This document shows, one piece after another, positions 42,724 through 51,044 of a stretch of DNA of 64,000 bases. The position numbers and the translations under genes were made by a program. This DNA is from Spartinivicinus ruber (GTDB taxonomy: Bacteria; Pseudomonadota; Gammaproteobacteria; Pseudomonadales; Zooshikellaceae). How positions within the stretch are numbered: position 1 is the stretch's first letter; every line of letters starts with the position of its first letter. The stretch is taken from the NCBI RefSeq assembly GCF_011009015.1, contig NZ_CP048878.1, positions 4,370,354-4,434,353 of the forward strand. The letters are read 5' to 3'. Below the pieces are notes generated by a model that had not been told where the DNA came from, did not search any database, and saw nothing but the letters and a program-made list of their open reading frames with translations.

Positions 42724-44268
42724 ATGAACATTAATGTAAAGTTGTCTTTCTTGTTGGGGGCTGGGTTAGCCTCAGTTATTTGTTGTAGTACTCAGGCTGA
42801 AGTTAGATGGTATGCTCCTTACACTTCACATGATCCATGGAAAACAGACAGTATATCAGGTGTCTATGTAGCCACTCCCTATGAGTCTTGCATAGAGCAG
42901 ATGAATTCGTATCAACGTTCTGCAGAAGCTTTTAGGAAAGATGGCCGAGGATATAGTTTTTTAGCTGTTGAAAATACTTACTGGGCAGGGAAGGTAAATC
43001 CTAATTTTAAAAAGTGCTCTTATTTATTTACTTATCCAAATGGCTATAGCTATCAATGGCAGCTGAGTGCAGGTCTTCAAGGAAAAGGGTGTGAGTCTCC
43101 TTTGGTCTTTGACGAGAAAGTCAGTGGTTGTATTAATAAAAATGCACAACCTCAAAGCTGCGAGACGTTAAAAGGAAACCCTGTCAATATTGCTACTGGC
43201 AATAAAATCCAATGGTTCACTGATTTAAGCTTATCTGATTTATCGATTAAACGCCTTTATCTTCAAGCAGGCAAAACGGGTAGTTGGCGTTTTAGCTTTA
43301 GTCGTAAGTTAAGTGTTTATCTCAGTGCCGATAACCTCATTGCCCACATCACTCGTGACAACGGCCAGGAAGTTGTTATGTACCAAGAAGATGGTGTTTG
43401 GCAGGATGATGATGCTAGTGGCTATCAAGTTAAGGCATTGGAAAATGGCCAATACCAGCTGGTAACAGCTGCTAACTTAACCGAGACCTATGATAATCAA
43501 GGCCGCTTAATTAAAGTTGAGTCTCCCTCACAGCAGGCAATAGAATTGGCTTATGAGGATAAAAAGTTAGTTATTAGTCAAGGCAATTCATCGATTAACT
43601 ATCACCTCAACGATAAGCAGCAAATTACCCGTATTGAAAGCGGTAGTTTAGTGCGAAACTATCAATACGATGAGCAAGGCAGATTAACCAGTACTGATTT
43701 TAATGGTAACTATAAGGAAACCTACCATTATGAGAATGATCAGTATCCTACCTTATTAACGGGTATTACCAACGCGAACAATCAACGTTATGCTACTTGG
43801 CAGTATGATGAAAAGGGTCGTGCCACAGTTAGTAAACACGCAGGGGATGTAGATAATGTTACGTTTAGCTATCCTGATGAAAACTCAACGATTGTTACTA
43901 ATCCTCTCGGTAAGAAAACCACGTATCGTTTTGAGGAAATAAATGGTTTTCGTAAAGTAAAATCAGTGGAAGGTCATGCCTCTGCTAATTGCTTAGCCGC
44001 TAATAAAGACTACGAATATTTCGATAATGGTTTATTAAAATCCAAAACCGATTGGCAAGGTGTTAAAACTACTTATCAATATAATGATCGTGGTTTAGCA
44101 ACTGAAAAAACAGAAGCGGCAGGTACACCACAAGCTCGAACAGTATCCACGGAATGGCACGAAACCTTTAGTTTACCGGTAAAGGTGACAGAACCAGGTA
44201 AAACCACCATTTACGAATATAGCGATAAAGGCCAGCTAACAAGTCAACGGCAGGAAAGCGCTAAATAG
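42724..44268 (+). CDS. Rhs-family N-terminal wrapper protein, Sec-exported
   Basis: The 514-residue protein starts with a signal peptide (LSFLLGAGLASVICCSTQA) and a cysteine-containing region of about 130 residues. A DUF6531-like entry segment follows (GNPVNIATGNKIQWFTDLSL), then YD repeats (YDEQGRLTSTD, YDEKGRATVSKHAGD, YNDRGLATEKTEAAG). It ends at ESAK without a core or toxin tip. It lies 76 bases before the second Rhs gene, and together they make up one Rhs protein split in two. A signal peptide means Sec export rather than type VI delivery. Confidence 0.82.
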   Translation: MNINVKLSFLLGAGLASVICCSTQAEVRWYAPYTSHDPWKTDSISGVYVATPYESCIEQMNSYQRSAEAFRKDGRGYSFLAVENTYWAGKVNPNFKKCSYLFTYPNGYSYQWQLSAGLQGKGCESPLVFDEKVSGCINKNAQPQSCETLKGNPVNIATGNKIQWFTDLSLSDLSIKRLYLQAGKTGSWRFSFSRKLSVYLSADNLIAHITRDNGQEVVMYQEDGVWQDDDASGYQVKALENGQYQLVTAANLTETYDNQGRLIKVESPSQQAIELAYEDKKLVISQGNSSINYHLNDKQQITRIESGSLVRNYQYDEQGRLTSTDFNGNYKETYHYENDQYPTLLTGITNANNQRYATWQYDEKGRATVSKHAGDVDNVTFSYPDENSTIVTNPLGKKTTYRFEEINGFRKVKSVEGHASANCLAANKDYEYFDNGLLKSKTDWQGVKTTYQYNDRGLATEKTEAAGTPQARTVSTEWHETFSLPVKVTEPGKTTIYEYSDKGQLTSQRQESAK

Positions 44269-44344
44269 AATCAATTAATTTAAATTGCTAGGCGGCACTA
44301 GACCGCCTTGGCCAGGTTTTAAATTTATTTTGAGTAGTCATATT

Positions 44345-47251
44345 ATGCAGTTTAAACAGACTTTATTAGCCGGGGCTTTATCGTTAGTTATTTCCCCGTT
44401 AGCGCTTTCAGCGATCACTACTAATACCAGCTATCAATATAATGACCAGAACAAGGTTAGCCAAATTGATGGTCCACGCACTGATGTGCAAGATATCACT
44501 CAATTTCGTTACAACAATGATGGGCAATTAACCGAAGTTGTTAATGCACTGGGGCATTCCACACAATTATCTAACCATAATGTCTTTGGTAATCCCCAAC
44601 AAATTACTGATGCTAATGGCACGGTAACTAGCCTGTCTTATGATGAGGTGGGCCAATTAACCCAATCTACCATTAAAAGCACAGCGGGTGATATCACCAC
44701 TCGTTTTGAATACGATGCCATTGGCCAAGTGACGGCGGTTTATTTACCGAATGGTAGCGAACTGCATTATGAATACGATGGAGCAAAACGCTTAACGGCT
44801 ATTCAAAATGGTTTAGGCGAGCGCATCGAATATCAACACGATAATGCAGGGAATATTACCAAGCAGGTTGTTAAATCTTCAACCGGTGCAGTAGTGAGCC
44901 AATTTAGCCAGGCTTATGATGAAATGAGTAGACTGTTAAAGTCTGTTGGCGCTAATGGCCAAACCAGCCGGTTTGAATACGATAAAAACAGTAATACAAC
45001 AGGTGCTACTAATCCTCGTAATTATAAAAGCGGTAATGCGTATGATGCGTTAAACCGGTTAGTCACTAGCACTGATGCATTAAACCAAAACACGCAATTT
45101 AAATACGATTCGCAAGATAATTTAACCCAAGTCACTGACCCGCGTGGTGTTACCACTACTTATCAATATGATGGCTTAGGCCGTTTAGTTAAAGAAATTA
45201 GCCCAAGCAGTGGTGAAACGGTTTATAGCCATGATGCCGCAGGCAACGTTACTCAAAAGGTAGATGGCCGTGGTGTTGTTACCAAATACAGCTATGACGC
45301 TTTAAACCGTCAAACCAGCCGGTCTTATCCGGCTAGTCCAGAGCTGAATGTTACTTATCTTTATGATGGCACCAACGATGGTAACAAAGGCATTGGTCGC
45401 TTAACGGGCATTCAGGACCAGTCAGGTTTAATTGCTTATCAATATGATGACCGGGGTAATGTCACCAAAACCATGCGCTCGGTTAGCTTCAATGGTAAGG
45501 ATCAATTCTTTGGTGTGGCCAATGGCTACAACCTGGCTAACCAACTGACCCGTATTCAATACCCCTCTGGCTTAACCATCAGCTACCAACGTAATGGCAA
45601 TGGTCAGGTTAACCAAGTGACAGGGCAATTTAAGGGAAGCGACCAGGTCATTAATTTAGCCAACAATATTGGCTATGTGCCATTTGGTCCTGTACAACAA
45701 TTGACGTGGGGTAATGGTAAAACTTTAAACCGCCAATATGACCAGGACTTACAGTTAATTCAGCAAACCGTGCAAGGGATTCAAGAGCTGAATTACCAGT
45801 ATGATCCAAACGGAAACATTACCGGCATTGATAACTTATTAGCTCAGCAAAACAACAGCTCATATGGTTATGATGCGTTAGACCGCTTAATCGAAGAGCA
45901 AGCTAACTACGGTCGTAAAACCTATGAGTATGACCCGGTCGGTAACCGCACCAAGCGTACAACCGAAAAAGCCGGTAAAACTAAAACGCAGAATCTGACT
46001 TATGCCGATGATAGCAACCGTTTAATTAAGCGTGGCCGCCAAACCATTAATTATGATGGAATGGGTAACAGTCTTGATAAAATGCGGTTAAAGCTGCAAT
46101 ACGATGGCCAAGGACGATTAAAGGCTGCTGTTAGAGGCTCAAGAGCCACGCACTATCGTTACAATGCTATCGGCGAGCGAATCGTTAAAGAGCTTGGCAG
46201 TCAAACCGTTGTTTACAACTACGACCAGAATGGACAGCTGCTAGAAGAAGCTTATTATAACGCTAGCAACAAGCTGTTCTATACCCGTAACTATGCGTGG
46301 TTAGGTACTCAGCCGATAGCCATGTTAGAACAATGGCTAAACGACAAAGGCCAAAGCACTAAGCAGCAAGTTGCGTATATCCACAGTGATCATCTTAACA
46401 CTCCGAGGGTTGCTACCAATAAAGCAGGCCAGGCTGTTTGGCAATGGCAATCGGATGCGTTTGGGGTTGGCCGGGCCAATGAAGATGTTGATGGTGATGG
46501 CCAGAAGGTGGTTATTGCACTGCGTTTTCCTGGGCAGGTTTATGATGCTGAGTCAGGATTGCACTACAACTATTTTAGGGATTACGACCCTAACCTTGGA
46601 CGCTATGTTCAGAGTGATCCGATTGGGTTAAATGGTGGGTTGAATACTTATGCTTATGTGCTGAATAATCCAGTCTCACTGATCGACCCTCTTGGATTGG
46701 CACCTGGTGATAAATTTAAATCTCAAGAAGCAGCTCAGCACGATAGAAATGTTTGGATGCTAGACATGTTCCTGCCGATCTTTTTGGGTCTTGGGGAGTT
46801 TCCAGAATATTATGTATCTGAACCTTATCAAACAGCGGATGGGTGCTGGACTTACGATTTTAATATTGACTGGAGAGACTGGCCAGAAATTTTAATTGGT
46901 GTAACACCAATTGGTAAACTAAAGCACGGAAAACATTTAAAGAAAGGCTTTGATGGAGGAACTCCTGCAACAGCACCTGTTGGCCGGAAGGGGTCTCCTC
47001 TACAAAATACGTCTTATCAACCAACTCGAAACGCCGACCAAGTGGTAAATGGTCGCCGTTATACAGGACATGCATTAGATCAGGCTCAAAATCGTGGGCT
47101 TACTCCATCAGTTATTGAAGATGCAATTCAAAATGGAAGTAAAAGTCCAGACCCTATACCAGGCAGAACAAGAAACTATAGTTCTGAAAATAATATAACT
47201 GTCATCACCGAAGGTAATGATGTAATTACCGTCATCCCAGGAAAAAGATAA
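44345..47251 (+). CDS. Rhs core protein with DUF4258-like toxin tip
   Basis: I start at the ATG at 44345, which begins a signal peptide (FKQTLLAGALSLVISPLALS); the frame runs 20 codons further upstream without a signal. About 700 residues of YD repeats (e.g. YDGLGRLVKEI, YDALNRQTSRS) lead to the Rhs core motif YNYFRDYDPNLGRYVQSDPI, then GLNGGLNTYAYVLNNPV near residue 765. The variable tip begins after LIDPLGLAP (about residue 780). Its last 60 residues (YTGHALDQAQNRGLTPSVIE, then ITVITEGNDVITVIP) resemble DUF4258-type RNase-like toxins. A likely immunity gene starts 2 bases after the stop. Confidence 0.85.
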   Translation: MQFKQTLLAGALSLVISPLALSAITTNTSYQYNDQNKVSQIDGPRTDVQDITQFRYNNDGQLTEVVNALGHSTQLSNHNVFGNPQQITDANGTVTSLSYDEVGQLTQSTIKSTAGDITTRFEYDAIGQVTAVYLPNGSELHYEYDGAKRLTAIQNGLGERIEYQHDNAGNITKQVVKSSTGAVVSQFSQAYDEMSRLLKSVGANGQTSRFEYDKNSNTTGATNPRNYKSGNAYDALNRLVTSTDALNQNTQFKYDSQDNLTQVTDPRGVTTTYQYDGLGRLVKEISPSSGETVYSHDAAGNVTQKVDGRGVVTKYSYDALNRQTSRSYPASPELNVTYLYDGTNDGNKGIGRLTGIQDQSGLIAYQYDDRGNVTKTMRSVSFNGKDQFFGVANGYNLANQLTRIQYPSGLTISYQRNGNGQVNQVTGQFKGSDQVINLANNIGYVPFGPVQQLTWGNGKTLNRQYDQDLQLIQQTVQGIQELNYQYDPNGNITGIDNLLAQQNNSSYGYDALDRLIEEQANYGRKTYEYDPVGNRTKRTTEKAGKTKTQNLTYADDSNRLIKRGRQTINYDGMGNSLDKMRLKLQYDGQGRLKAAVRGSRATHYRYNAIGERIVKELGSQTVVYNYDQNGQLLEEAYYNASNKLFYTRNYAWLGTQPIAMLEQWLNDKGQSTKQQVAYIHSDHLNTPRVATNKAGQAVWQWQSDAFGVGRANEDVDGDGQKVVIALRFPGQVYDAESGLHYNYFRDYDPNLGRYVQSDPIGLNGGLNTYAYVLNNPVSLIDPLGLAPGDKFKSQEAAQHDRNVWMLDMFLPIFLGLGEFPEYYVSEPYQTADGCWTYDFNIDWRDWPEILIGVTPIGKLKHGKHLKKGFDGGTPATAPVGRKGSPLQNTSYQPTRNADQVVNGRRYTGHALDQAQNRGLTPSVIEDAIQNGSKSPDPIPGRTRNYSSENNITVITEGNDVITVIPGKR

Positions 47252-47253
47252 CA

Positions 47254-47571
47254 ATGAGCGATTATAACTTACGTCAATTAGAAAAAATGCACCTCCAAAT
47301 AAGTGCATATAAGGATGGTAAAATTGATTTAAGGTCTTTGATTGAAGACCTTATGTTTTTAAGAGATGCTCTAGAGGAAGTCGAGCAGAAGTGGGAGCAT
47401 GACTTTACAGATAGAATTATAGACTTAGAATCAGCGTACTCTTATGCATTAGAGAAAAATGCAGGCAATTTAGACTCCTTGACACAAAAGATAGTTGAAG
47501 ATGCGCTTCCAAAATTACAATTTCTAATTGAGCAAAAAAAACAATGTTATTTGGTTAATAAATCTAGTTAG
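47254..47571 (+). CDS. candidate immunity protein for the Rhs tip
   Basis: A 105-residue acidic, helical protein (SLIEDLMFLRDALEEVEQKW, EHDFTDRIIDLESAYSYALE). It starts 2 bases after the Rhs stop, and small acidic proteins in this place are typically immunity proteins. The sequence pattern WEHDF...LE..Y is seen in immunity-like proteins near many polymorphic toxins. The role is inferred from position and composition. Confidence 0.7.
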   Translation: MSDYNLRQLEKMHLQISAYKDGKIDLRSLIEDLMFLRDALEEVEQKWEHDFTDRIIDLESAYSYALEKNAGNLDSLTQKIVEDALPKLQFLIEQKKQCYLVNKSS

Positions 47572-47630
47572 TTGTAGCACACCAAATTATCATCATACTT
47601 TTTACCAAATTATTGGCCATATAGTTTGGT

Positions 47631-47678
47631 GGTAATTTAAGTAGATAAGCCCCTGTTAATCAGCGGGCTTGTTTGCAC
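47631..47678. repeat. 48-base direct repeat with terminator-like hairpin, copy 1
   Basis: GGTAATTTAAGTAGATAAGC continues into a CCCCTGTTAATCAGCGGGC hairpin. It recurs with three changes at 48373-48420. It follows the immunity gene and comes before the orphan tip. The pair brackets a tip-plus-TPR cassette. Confidence 0.8.
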
Positions 47679-47849
47679 TCATATCATAGTTTTACATATG
47701 ATAAGTTTCGTGAGAGGTTCTCTGGTGGGAATAGTTCTAATGCCCAGGATCGGGCTGATCAAATAATCTGGAGTCAGTATCAACTGGCTTCTGAATTTTT
47801 AAAAAATCGGAATAAAGACTGTGATTGCTCAAAGAAGTACAGTAGTTGA
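47649..47849 (+). pseudogene. orphan Rhs toxin tip fragment
   Basis: An open frame without its own start encodes a stretch containing YDKFRERFSGGNSSNAQDRA and DQIIWSQYQLASEFLKN, ending CDCSKKYSS. It lacks the Rhs core and sits directly before a small TPR gene. This is the pattern of a displaced tip left behind when a new tip replaced it. The toxin class is not recognised. Confidence 0.6.
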
Positions 47850-47866
47850 TCATAAAATAGCTATTT

Positions 47867-48283
47867 ATGTTGCATAAATTAAGTTTGAATGAAGTTGATA
47901 AGGTGCTTTTTGAACAAGGTACTGACCTATATAAGAATGGCGCTTTGAATAAAGCGCTGCCTATATTTGAATCATTATCACAAGCTAATCCCGAGTCACC
48001 TATGCTTACAGCAACGCTCGCAAATCTTTATTGGGACTTAGGTCGTATTGATATTGCAACTGAATTTTTTTATAAAGCAGTAAAATTAGGGCCTAAATCT
48101 GAAAAAATATCACGCGGCTTGATGCATATATTATGGGAGCAAGATAAAAAAACAGCTGCAATAAAAGAAGTTCAGCGTTTTCTAAAAGAAGGGAATGCCT
48201 CTGAAAGTTATATAGAAATAGCAAAGGAAGTTAATTTGAAGATGAATGCCAACATATCCATCCCAGAAAATAAACTTAAGTAA
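47867..48283 (+). CDS. TPR-repeat protein, candidate orphan immunity gene
   Basis: The 138-residue protein has about three tetratricopeptide-like units (EQGTDLYKNGALNKALPIFE, TLANLYWDLGRIDIATEFFY, GLMHILWEQDKKTAAIKEVQ). It starts 17 bases after the stop of the orphan toxin tip, so it is probably the immunity gene of that tip. TPR proteins also occur as ordinary adaptors, so the immunity role is inference. Confidence 0.65.
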   Translation: MLHKLSLNEVDKVLFEQGTDLYKNGALNKALPIFESLSQANPESPMLTATLANLYWDLGRIDIATEFFYKAVKLGPKSEKISRGLMHILWEQDKKTAAIKEVQRFLKEGNASESYIEIAKEVNLKMNANISIPENKLK

Positions 48284-48372
48284 TTTAATATCAAGCTTTT
48301 ACCTTGTTATATTTAGTGTAGCAAACTGAATTGCCGTTATACTTTTTGCCTAGTTATTTATCGTACAGCTTG

Positions 48373-48420
48373 ATGGTAATTTAAGTAGGTAAGCCCCTGT
48401 TAATCAGTGGGCTTGTCTGC
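48373..48420. repeat. 48-base direct repeat with terminator-like hairpin, copy 2
   Basis: The second copy differs from 47631-47678 at three positions and has the hairpin AAGCCC...GGGCTT. It closes the orphan tip and TPR cassette on the right. Confidence 0.8.
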
Positions 48421-48456
48421 ATTCCCATCGATTTATTACCTCATTCATCTACTTCA

Positions 48457-48507
48457 TCAGACTAAACGACGCTTGCCGTCTATCCAGGCAAAAATAGGCT
48501 TTGACAT
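48457..48507 (-). CDS. 16-residue mini ORF with a strong ribosome site
   Basis: GAAGGAGACTTC precedes an ATG at 48507 that encodes MSKPIFAWIDGKRRLV and a stop. The strong Shine-Dalgarno makes translation plausible, and it follows the CDPS-like gene on the same strand. It may be a small peptide or the 5' end of a gene lost by rearrangement. Confidence 0.35.
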   Translation of the reverse strand: MSKPIFAWIDGKRRLV

Positions 48508-48613
48508 GAAGTCTCCTTCTACAAGGGAAAAACTACTTATAAGCGCACTGCAAGTAGAGGTAGACTGGTAAAATATGAAAATTATTAAAAAAGAGTTTAC
48601 TTTTAGGCTAACG

Positions 48614-49282
48614 TCAGCAATCATTGGCATTATTAGGTACAAGAGACTGTTTGCTTGTCCTAGTGTATAGCTTTGTTATACTTCTGTTCCGAACATCATA
48701 ATAGGAATATGTTAGATCCATTAGCTCAGCTACATATTTTTTAACTTCCCCAATTTTTCCTGGATATATTTCATTCTTTATTCCAAGGTCAATATTGAAG
48801 TAAATAGTCTGTGCTAATTCTTGTATTAGATATTTGGACAGATTGTATAGCTTTCTCATTTCAATATCGCCATATCGTGGACGTAAGTTTTCGGCTACCG
48901 TACCAAAAAGAAGATATTTAAATTCAGCGCAGCTTTCTATGTGAGAATTTAGGATTGTAACATAGGATTCTAGTTTAAATTCTATGTCCTGCCACAGCAC
49001 GATATTCACGTCGTTAAACTTTTCCTGAATATTTTTCTTAATATCGACACCTCTTTTTGTGATGATATGCATTGCTTGATTGTATTTAATATTTTCCATT
49101 GTCTGTAGATTAAAAATTTCCGGCTTGTCAGCAATAACAATCGTTAACCTAGGCCATTCTTTCCTGATAAAACTCAAGTAGTTAACAAGTGATTTTTTAT
49201 CCATAAATCTTGGTTTAAAGATACTTATTCCAATAAAAGCAGTATCATTCAGCTGTTGCATGCAGATATTCCAATTGATCAT
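48614..49282 (-). CDS. tRNA-dependent cyclodipeptide synthase-like protein
   Basis: The 222-residue protein fits the cyclodipeptide synthase (CDPS) family, which uses two aminoacyl-tRNAs to make diketopiperazines. The catalytic serine is S20 in AFIGISIFKPRF (compare LIGISAGNSYF of AlbC). The second hallmark is Y151xxxE155 in KYLIQELAQ, and the Y173-P174 pair in EIYPGKIGE fits the XYP subfamily. The segment TIVIADKPEI resembles the DUF region after the first helix. The length is normal. An ATG at 49261 is an alternative start; from 49282 it overlaps the glycosyltransferase gene by 38 bases. The product is unknown. Motifs are matched by eye, so the call needs profile confirmation. Confidence 0.72.
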   Translation of the reverse strand: MINWNICMQQLNDTAFIGISIFKPRFMDKKSLVNYLSFIRKEWPRLTIVIADKPEIFNLQTMENIKYNQAMHIITKRGVDIKKNIQEKFNDVNIVLWQDIEFKLESYVTILNSHIESCAEFKYLLFGTVAENLRPRYGDIEMRKLYNLSKYLIQELAQTIYFNIDLGIKNEIYPGKIGEVKKYVAELMDLTYSYYDVRNRSITKLYTRTSKQSLVPNNANDC

Positions 49283-51044
49283 TTATCCATTTAACAGCTA
49301 TTCTCTTTTCGAAACTTTTTGGTAGAGCAGAGCAGAATCCGCTAACTTCCATGATGTTCAACCTAGACATTCTCAAGTAAAATTCTAATAGCTTCGGTAA
49401 GTCATTGGGCTTCAAAATATATTGAATTGTTATTAATTTATTATATGACCATTTGTTTACCAACAAAAATTCATTTTTGATTTGACTTAATGCGCTATAT
49501 AGCCCGCCCTCAGAGTTTATTAATTGGTGTAGGTTAGGCTTTTTCACTGCCAACTCTTTACCAAAAATGCAGATTCCATTATTAATAGATTGGTGCAAAA
49601 ATAAAGGCGAAAGCAACTCCATTATTTGGCTAGTTATAAACAATAGGTGTAGCTGATTTTTATCGTCATTTAGGCTAATACCAAAGTCAGTATGTATATT
49701 ATAATTCATTATCTTTGCATTAATATGTAGTTCACCCTCCAAATGACTTGACCACTCACTGACAAGAATAAGCAAATCGATATCTCTTGAGTGTTCTGTT
49801 TGTAGTGTGCTACCAAATAGATATATAGACTTAATTCCAATACCATTTGGAATGCACTCAATTATATCGAGAATGATGTTGTTAATTTTTTCCTTTTTAA
49901 GAGAGTAATTATATATACACTTAAGTCTTCTTATAGTTCTATTTATATCTAGTTCACTTTGACATAGTTTGCCAATAACTCTCCGTAACTCAGCATTCCA
50001 TTCAGGCCAATATTTAGTTAAATACATAACTGATTTTCCAAACTCTATGCTGTTTGGTTCTACAATTGAGATACATTTTGTGTAGCCTTTTAGATAATGA
50101 CTAATTCCACATCGACTGCTTAGTACAACAGGAGTTCCATGGCATATAGCTTCTAGTGCAGTTAATGGTCCAGGATCATAAAAGCTGGGAATTATCAGCA
50201 CATCAATATTCTGAAAGAAATTTTCTAGATTATAAACATATCCTTGATGTTCGTAAGAAATTTCATTAAATGATAGGCTCCACAGAAGTTGTTTCGCTAA
50301 TGGTCCACTACCAGCAAGAAATAGTTTTGCCGTGGGCCCTAAGTATTTCATGAAATCACATAGTAAATCACACCCTTTTTCAGATGCATATCTTCCTAAA
50401 TAGCCAATACGCAATCTGTTAATTGGGGAAAAATACTGCTTGGAATATTTTTTTATGGGAATACCTAGAGGAAGAACCTCTTTTATGCCTTGAATCGAAA
50501 AGTACAGAGTACTATCTAAAGCCGATTTTTTATCAAAGAACGTTACGACATCAGAATTTTTTGCTGCCTCCCTTTGTAAATTTAAGGCTAAATTAAGCCC
50601 TTTCTTATCTGGCAATTCCAGAAACCCCTTTTTGAGCCTGACGTTCAGTACAGTATGTATTGTCAAAATTACTGGACAAGAATATTCTTGCCGAATTTTT
50701 TTTGCGGCCACCCAACACAACCAATCGTGACAATGAACTATAATACTATTTAAGGGTTGATCCAGATGATTAATAACACTCTCAAATAACGTAAAAAGCT
50801 GTTCGTTTTGTTCTATTAGGCTTTCGCTAAAATTGCTGGAGTGACCAGAAGGTTCAGTACGATACCAACCCTCTTGAGATAGTCCACCTTTATAGTTATG
50901 AAAGCCAGGAAAACTCATAGCTAGAGGGATGTGTTTGACGGCATTGCAAGATGATTGCGAATCGAGAAGATAACTTAACCATTTCCCTATTCCAGCTACT
51001 TTATCAGGTGGTGCTTCATGAGTTAGATGTATTGCTATTATCAT
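49245..51044 (-). CDS. GT4 glycosyltransferase fused to a nucleotidyltransferase domain
   Basis: The 599-residue protein has two parts. Residues 1 to about 370 are a GT-B type family 4 glycosyltransferase: HCHDWLCWVAAKKIR, LRIGYLGRYASEKGCDLL, FLAGSGP and the donor-site DPGPLTALEAICHGTPVVLS. Residues about 395-500 are a polymerase-beta-like nucleotidyltransferase: IKSIYLFGSTLQTE with the DxD pair in SRDIDLLILV. A helical C-terminal 100 residues follow. The ATG overlaps the upstream stop by one base (TAATG). The fusion suggests a sugar is attached and a nucleotide is transferred in one pathway. I recognise the domains but no precedent for the fusion. Confidence 0.82.
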   Translation of the reverse strand: MIIAIHLTHEAPPDKVAGIGKWLSYLLDSQSSCNAVKHIPLAMSFPGFHNYKGGLSQEGWYRTEPSGHSSNFSESLIEQNEQLFTLFESVINHLDQPLNSIIVHCHDWLCWVAAKKIRQEYSCPVILTIHTVLNVRLKKGFLELPDKKGLNLALNLQREAAKNSDVVTFFDKKSALDSTLYFSIQGIKEVLPLGIPIKKYSKQYFSPINRLRIGYLGRYASEKGCDLLCDFMKYLGPTAKLFLAGSGPLAKQLLWSLSFNEISYEHQGYVYNLENFFQNIDVLIIPSFYDPGPLTALEAICHGTPVVLSSRCGISHYLKGYTKCISIVEPNSIEFGKSVMYLTKYWPEWNAELRRVIGKLCQSELDINRTIRRLKCIYNYSLKKEKINNIILDIIECIPNGIGIKSIYLFGSTLQTEHSRDIDLLILVSEWSSHLEGELHINAKIMNYNIHTDFGISLNDDKNQLHLLFITSQIMELLSPLFLHQSINNGICIFGKELAVKKPNLHQLINSEGGLYSALSQIKNEFLLVNKWSYNKLITIQYILKPNDLPKLLEFYLRMSRLNIMEVSGFCSALPKSFEKRIAVKWINDQLEYLHATAE

